NCBI GenBank assembly: GCA_016872915.1 | Contig: VGYQ01000018.1 | Span: 1-39,190 of the forward strand | Direction of reading: 5' to 3' | Length of the DNA stretch: 39,190 nucleotides | DNA from: Planctomycetota bacterium | GTDB lineage: Bacteria; Planctomycetota; Phycisphaerae; Phycisphaerales; SM1A02 | In this document: in pieces, positions 35,395 through 39,190 of the stretch | How positions within the stretch are numbered: the stretch's first letter is position 1 | Layout of the letters: the number at the start of each line of letters is the position of its first letter | Notes under the pieces: generated by a model | Told to the model about the DNA's origin: nothing | The model's database searches: none | The model's input: the letters and a program-made list of their open reading frames with translations, nothing else | Translations under genes and position numbers: made by a program

Positions 35395-35757
35395 TCACTC
35401 GGCAGTGGACGCATCTTCCTCATCGCGTGCAACTGCGCGGGAAGCGAGCCGCACGCAGCGCAGACAGATGAATGCCTCGGAGAACGCAGGGCTCTGGAAG
35501 ATTCGGTCGGTGCGCTCTTCGAGGCACATCGTGCACTTGGTAGGCGCCCCGTCCGGGCGGTCGCTCGCTTGGGCAGTGACCGTGAGTGCCCACGCGGCGC
35601 GCAGACAGTTGCCGCAGATGCAAGAGCCGTGGTGCCCCTCGACCATCGGACGGTCGAGCGTCCACGGTGTATGGCAGAAGTCGCAGAGGACATCCTCCAT
35701 TCGGACATTGTTCGGATCGGTGCCGTGACGGCGCACGCGCCGAGCATAGTTGCGCAT
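35395..35757 (-). CDS. Double ClpX-type zinc-ribbon protein
   Basis: This 120-residue protein holds two matching four-Cys modules. The first uses C25/C28 and C48/C51 (LCDFCHTPW ... ICGNCLRAAW); the second uses C75/C78 and C98/C101 (KCTMCLEER ... ICLRCVRLA). Both have 19 residues between pairs, and the modules are 50 residues apart. The pattern resembles the zinc domain of ClpX (C15/C18/C37/C40), but the AAA+ part is missing. I chose the Met at 35757; a start at 35700 is also possible. It lies upstream of trmB with a 4-base gap, and its start is 23 bases from the divergent kinase. A role as a protein- or RNA-binding adaptor is guesswork. Confidence 0.7.
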   Translation of the reverse strand: MRNYARRVRRHGTDPNNVRMEDVLCDFCHTPWTLDRPMVEGHHGSCICGNCLRAAWALTVTAQASDRPDGAPTKCTMCLEERTDRIFQSPAFSEAFICLRCVRLASRAVARDEEDASTAE

Positions 35758-35780
35758 CGGCTGCGCTAGTCTGTGCGGCG

Positions 35781-37385
35781 ATGTCACGAGGACCATCCCT
35801 CGCGCAGAAATGCCAGTTCGTCTTCGCGGCGGCTGCCATGCTGATTCTCGCTGGTGCGCTCGTTGTGCCGTGGCTTCGTCTGGAGTGGGTCGTGGATGAA
35901 AGCCAGCGCGAGACATCCCGTCAGTTGGCGGAAACCTGGATTCAGAATGGTTTTGCTCTGACGCGTACGGCGGGCATCCCGATCCCGATCCGAGTCGTGC
36001 AGGTGGATGAGATCGAGAGCAAGGGAGTCAGCGATCCCTTTGTCGAAACTGCGGAGCGGGCATTCTTTGCCAATCCGACACAGACGGAGGTCTTCGAGGC
36101 GGTGCAGTCCTCGCAGGGCGTGGTCTATCGGTACGCGCTCGCGCTGCGCGAGACGCAGTGGCGAGCGATCCAAGACCGACAGTTTGTGGACTTCGCTGCA
36201 CGCGCCTCCGATGTGGCGCTCGGAGATCCGCTTCGTGCTGTGCTGGTAATCGAACGCACCAGCCAGTTCGCCGCCGGACAGATCGCATCGAACCGTTGGT
36301 ACTTGGTTGTAAGCGGAGCCGTGGCTGTCGTGCTCGCGGTCCTCGTGTTCTGGTGGATTCTGACGCAACTGATCTTCTCACCTGTCCGTCGCTTGCGCGA
36401 CAGTATGGAGCGGGTGCGTCGCGGCGATCTGACGGTTCGCAGCAATCTGCGGACCGGCGACGAGTTGGAGGAGCTTTCGCGAGCATTCGATCAGATGCTC
36501 GACGAATTCGATCGCGTCCAGAACTCACTTCGTGCGATGAATGAGTCGCTCGATCTGAAGGTTGTCCAACTCTCCGAGGCGAATGTCGGTCTCTTCGAGT
36601 CCAACCGACTGAAGAGTGACTTCGTCGCGAGCGTGTCGCATGAACTTCGGACACCCCTCAATTCAATCATCGGGTTTGCGGAGCTGTTGGAGGAAATGGC
36701 GAGGAAGGACGCGGATGCTGATCCAAAGCGACAGCGATATGCAGCAAACATTCTGACGAGCGCTCGAATGCTCCTCGAGATGATCAATGAACTTCTGGAC
36801 ATGGCGAAGATTCAAGCGGGGCGCATGTCAGCAAGTGTGGTGACGTCGAGTGTCGCCGATCTGCTTGAGGGGCTTCAGGCGATCATGAAACCGCAGGCAA
36901 TGGCGAAGCTCATCGAACTGGAGTCGGAGGTGGCGTCCGACATCCCGTCGGTGGAAACGGATCCTGGAAAGTTGCAGCAGATTCTCTACAACTTCCTCTC
37001 CAATGCGATCAAGTTTTCGCCGCCAGGCAGCACCATTCGAATCGAGGCAGCGCAGACCACGGTTGAGTCGCGACCTGCCGTCCGTATCTCGGTTGTGGAT
37101 CAGGGCCCCGGTATCCCCTTCGATCTGCAGGAGACGGTATTCGAGAAGTTCCGCCAGATCGACGCGAGCCATACTCGCTCGCACGGAGGCACTGGGCTTG
37201 GTCTGGCGATCTGCCGTGAGCTTGCACAAATCCTTGGCTGCACAGTGGGACTGATTTCAGAGCCTGGCCGAGGCGCGACGTTTTTCGTGACGGTTCCCGT
37301 GCTCTACCGCGTGCGTGAGCGCAAGCCATTGCTGCCCACCGCGGCAGAGGAAGACGGGCGATCGCGTTCAGCGCCTACAGCCTGA
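35781..37385 (+). CDS. Sensor histidine kinase (HAMP-containing)
   Basis: This 534-residue membrane kinase has a first helix at about 11-34, an extracytoplasmic sensor of about 140 residues without known motif, a second helix at 173-199, and a HAMP domain at 200-255. The dimerisation and phospho-acceptor domain has His287 (SVSHELRTPLNSIIGFAELL). The ATP-binding domain has the N box (NFLSNAIKF, about 404-412), the G1 box (VVDQGPGIP) and the G2 box (HGGTGLGLAICREL). No response regulator is adjacent, so its partner is elsewhere. It is followed after 75 bases by a MacB-like permease, a context often seen for envelope-stress or antibiotic-sensing systems, although the kinase-permease link is inferred. 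Confidence 0.93.
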   Translation: MSRGPSLAQKCQFVFAAAAMLILAGALVVPWLRLEWVVDESQRETSRQLAETWIQNGFALTRTAGIPIPIRVVQVDEIESKGVSDPFVETAERAFFANPTQTEVFEAVQSSQGVVYRYALALRETQWRAIQDRQFVDFAARASDVALGDPLRAVLVIERTSQFAAGQIASNRWYLVVSGAVAVVLAVLVFWWILTQLIFSPVRRLRDSMERVRRGDLTVRSNLRTGDELEELSRAFDQMLDEFDRVQNSLRAMNESLDLKVVQLSEANVGLFESNRLKSDFVASVSHELRTPLNSIIGFAELLEEMARKDADADPKRQRYAANILTSARMLLEMINELLDMAKIQAGRMSASVVTSSVADLLEGLQAIMKPQAMAKLIELESEVASDIPSVETDPGKLQQILYNFLSNAIKFSPPGSTIRIEAAQTTVESRPAVRISVVDQGPGIPFDLQETVFEKFRQIDASHTRSHGGTGLGLAICRELAQILGCTVGLISEPGRGATFFVTVPVLYRVRERKPLLPTAAEEDGRSRSAPTA

Positions 37386-37460
37386 TTCGTTCGATTCTCG
37401 CATGGGGTCGGCGGCGGCAGTTGGCAGAAGGGGGGCCGCCGACCCGCAGTTGCAGGCCGC

Positions 37461-38801
37461 ATGCCGTACCTTCCCCACGTGCAGTTTCTCACGGAAACCA
37501 TTCGGCTTGGTCTGTCGAACTTGCGTCGGCATGCACTCCGTTCGATCTTGACCTGTCTCGGCATCATTCTCGGCGTAGCCGCCGTCATCGTGGTGGTGGC
37601 CATTGGAGAGGGCAACAAACAAGCTGCACTCCGCGACATCGCCGCACTCGGAGCACGCAACATCATTGTGCGGAGTTCCAAGCCGCCTGATGTGGCCTCC
37701 ACCACCCAAGCCCGCACATTCCTTTCGCGTTACGGGCTGCTGTATGAAGATGCGCGGCGTTTGGAGGCAGGGCTCGATGGTCTCGTGATCGTTCCGCTGA
37801 AGGCTGTCGGCAGCGAGATCAGTCGAGGCGCATTTCGCACCACGGCTCAGTGCTTTGGCACGGTGTCAGAACTGGCGATGGTCGCCAACTTGCAGGCGCA
37901 GCCAGGGGGGCGCTACTTGAGTGATCAGGACATTGCCACGCATGCACCTGTGGCGGTACTCGGCGATGAGATTGCGCGGCAAATGTTTCCCGCCAGGGAT
38001 GCACTTGGACAGGACTTCCGCATCGATCAGCAAGTATTTCGGGTGGTGGGGGTCTTGCAGCCACAAGGGTTGTCGGGTGGAGCCGGCAGCGCGCTCGTAG
38101 GGCGCGATCTCAACCGAGACATTCATGTGCCCATGACGACGGCTGAGCGGCAGTTCGGTGACATTGTCCAGCGACGCTCTTCGGGATCGTTCAGTGCGGA
38201 AGAGGTGCAGTTGAGCGAGGTCTACATCACCGCTCCCAGCACGGAGTCGGTCGGTGAGGTGGCCGCACGTGTCGAGCGAGTCATCGAGAGCGCACACCCG
38301 GGTATGACGGACGTGCAGATCGTCGTGCCCTGGGAACTCCTCGAAAACGCGCGTCGTGCGATGGTGGTTTGGAACATCATGCTTGTGTCGATCGCGGCGA
38401 TCAGCTTGCTTGTCGGAGGCATCGGCATCATGAACATCATGCTGGCAAGTGTCACAGAGCGCACACGCGAGATTGGCATACGGCGTGCACTGGGAGCGAC
38501 CCGTCGGCACATCGTGCTGCAGTTCCTTGTCGAGACGGGATCACTCTCGGCGGTCGGCGGAGTCATCGGCATCCTGCTTGGCATTGGGGTCGCTTTTGGG
38601 CTGGGACAATTGGTCGAGCTCTTGCGTTCATTCGCATTTTTCCGCGGGGCCTTCGGACGTGTCTCTCTGGAGCCCGTGATCACAATTTGGTCCATCGTCG
38701 TGAGCTTTGGGGTTGCCGCCGCGGTTGGGCTGGTGTTTGGTACCTATCCAGCGGTGATCGCAAGTCGCAAGGATCCCGTCGTGGCGCTGCGGCATACATA
38801 A
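37461..38801 (+). CDS. MacB-like ABC transporter permease
   Basis: This 446-residue membrane protein has the MacB/FtsX layout: a first helix after a basic LRRHALRSILTCLGIILGVAAVIVVVAIGEG-type start, a large periplasmic core (about 50-300, with DEIARQMFP, QVFRVVGVL and SLSGGAGS-like MacB_PCD segments), then three helices near 305-335 (VVWNIMLVSIAAISLLVGGIGIMNIML), 360-385 and 410-435. The motif TERTREIGIRRALGATRRHI is the permease coupling loop. No ATPase domain or adjacent ATPase gene is seen, so the partner MacB-type ATPase must be encoded elsewhere. These act as mechanotransmitters or exporters of peptides and lipoproteins. Confidence 0.88.
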   Translation: MPYLPHVQFLTETIRLGLSNLRRHALRSILTCLGIILGVAAVIVVVAIGEGNKQAALRDIAALGARNIIVRSSKPPDVASTTQARTFLSRYGLLYEDARRLEAGLDGLVIVPLKAVGSEISRGAFRTTAQCFGTVSELAMVANLQAQPGGRYLSDQDIATHAPVAVLGDEIARQMFPARDALGQDFRIDQQVFRVVGVLQPQGLSGGAGSALVGRDLNRDIHVPMTTAERQFGDIVQRRSSGSFSAEEVQLSEVYITAPSTESVGEVAARVERVIESAHPGMTDVQIVVPWELLENARRAMVVWNIMLVSIAAISLLVGGIGIMNIMLASVTERTREIGIRRALGATRRHIVLQFLVETGSLSAVGGVIGILLGIGVAFGLGQLVELLRSFAFFRGAFGRVSLEPVITIWSIVVSFGVAAAVGLVFGTYPAVIASRKDPVVALRHT

Positions 38802-39083
38802 GGGCAGCGCTGTTGGTGCGTATCACGAAATCGATCCCGTTACGGCCGCTGGGTATCCGAACGGGTGGGATCAGTCTGGTCCACTGCGTGTTCCAAAGGA
38901 GCGCCGAACTGCTCACCCATGGTGCAGATGTGTGCGAACGATTTCGGTGGAGTTTCGGACGCTCCGTGCTTGGGCTGCGAAGCATGCCCCTGCAATGATC
39001 AACTTCATTTGGGCGGGTATGCAGGGAGCCGAAGGTGATCTTGATGATGTGCTGCTTCGAAACACGGCGCCCTGCGAAAGCCC
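38802..39083. other. Intergenic region without a recognised gene
   Basis: These 282 bases lie between converging genes. Short open frames exist on both strands: a Cys-rich plus-strand one ending near 39039, and a minus-strand one of about 31 codons beginning MKLIIAGACFAA. Neither has a convincing ribosome-binding site or family. No terminator with a T-run was seen. Confidence 0.4.
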
Positions 39084-39190
39084 TCACTTGCGTCGGTAGA
39101 CGATCACATCGCCATTGTCCCAGTCAACCCAGCCCTGCAGCCGACGGTGCTCTGCCCAGTGAAGGTCCAGTGAGCGGGATGCGTTCTTGT
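39084..39190 (-). CDS. 3' end of an unidentified gene, cut by window edge
   Basis: The minus strand is open from the right edge to a TGA at 39084. The visible C-terminus reads KNASRSLDLHWAEHRRLQ then GWVDWDNGDVIVYRRK. Aromatic and charged residues with GC-rich third positions suggest a real protein end, but the fragment of 34 residues is too short to name. It converges on the MacB-like permease. Confidence 0.55.
   Translation of the reverse strand, partial: KNASRSLDLHWAEHRRLQGWVDWDNGDVIVYRRK

Noticed and set aside
38680-39087. Minus-strand 135-codon frame at the right end
   Set aside because: Half of it lies antisense to the MacB-like permease, and the rest has no coding signature or ribosome-binding site.

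Overview
The window is a GC-rich bacterial chromosome segment, dense with housekeeping genes. It most resembles a planctomycete, probably of the Phycisphaerae type. The clues are three secreted proteins ending in a VPAPGA/hydrophobic/RRRR sorting tail, a secreted protein with two calcium-loop repeats ending in LLGAWG, a GTG-started pseudopilin, a bS21 with a long Gly/Arg/Ser tail, and an enlarged site-2 protease. The taxonomy is an inference from these signatures; no rRNA or tRNA gene was seen.

Left part (1-9.5 kb, minus strand): ptsI, then rne, dxr, rseP and a short-chain dehydrogenase. The last four are tightly spaced and look like one operon for RNA decay, isoprenoid synthesis and envelope-stress proteolysis. 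Centre-left (9.5-13.3 kb): a cluster of three sorting-tail exported proteins on the plus strand. Two are paralogues with matching promoters and leaders. The cluster ends at a strong terminator and converges on a secreted propeller-like protein with dockerin-like repeats. Then come a VWA protein and a MoxR-like AAA+ ATPase (minus), and dnaK (minus) with its own terminator.

The most striking regulatory site is a full-consensus sigma-54 (-24/-12) promoter facing dnaK at 18689-18712. Rightwards lie a Hal2-type nucleotidase overlapping a membrane-anchored EEP-fold protein, a pseudopilin (minus), an ECF sigma factor with a probable membrane anti-sigma factor, an ABC-F ATPase (minus), a small membrane protein overlapping a class IV aminotransferase, and dnaE (plus) with a divergent small two-helix membrane protein.

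Right part (31.4-39.2 kb): a yacP-like NYN gene and pdxH (minus), rpsU (bS21), rsfS and an exported alpha/beta hydrolase (plus), trmB and a double zinc-ribbon protein (minus), a sensor histidine kinase and a MacB-like permease (plus), and the 3' end of an unidentified minus-strand gene cut by the window edge. No prophage, IS element, CRISPR array or obvious defence island is visible. The interest lies in gene regulation (the sigma-54 dnaK promoter, duplicated leaders, a ptsI palindrome) and in unusual versions of conserved proteins.
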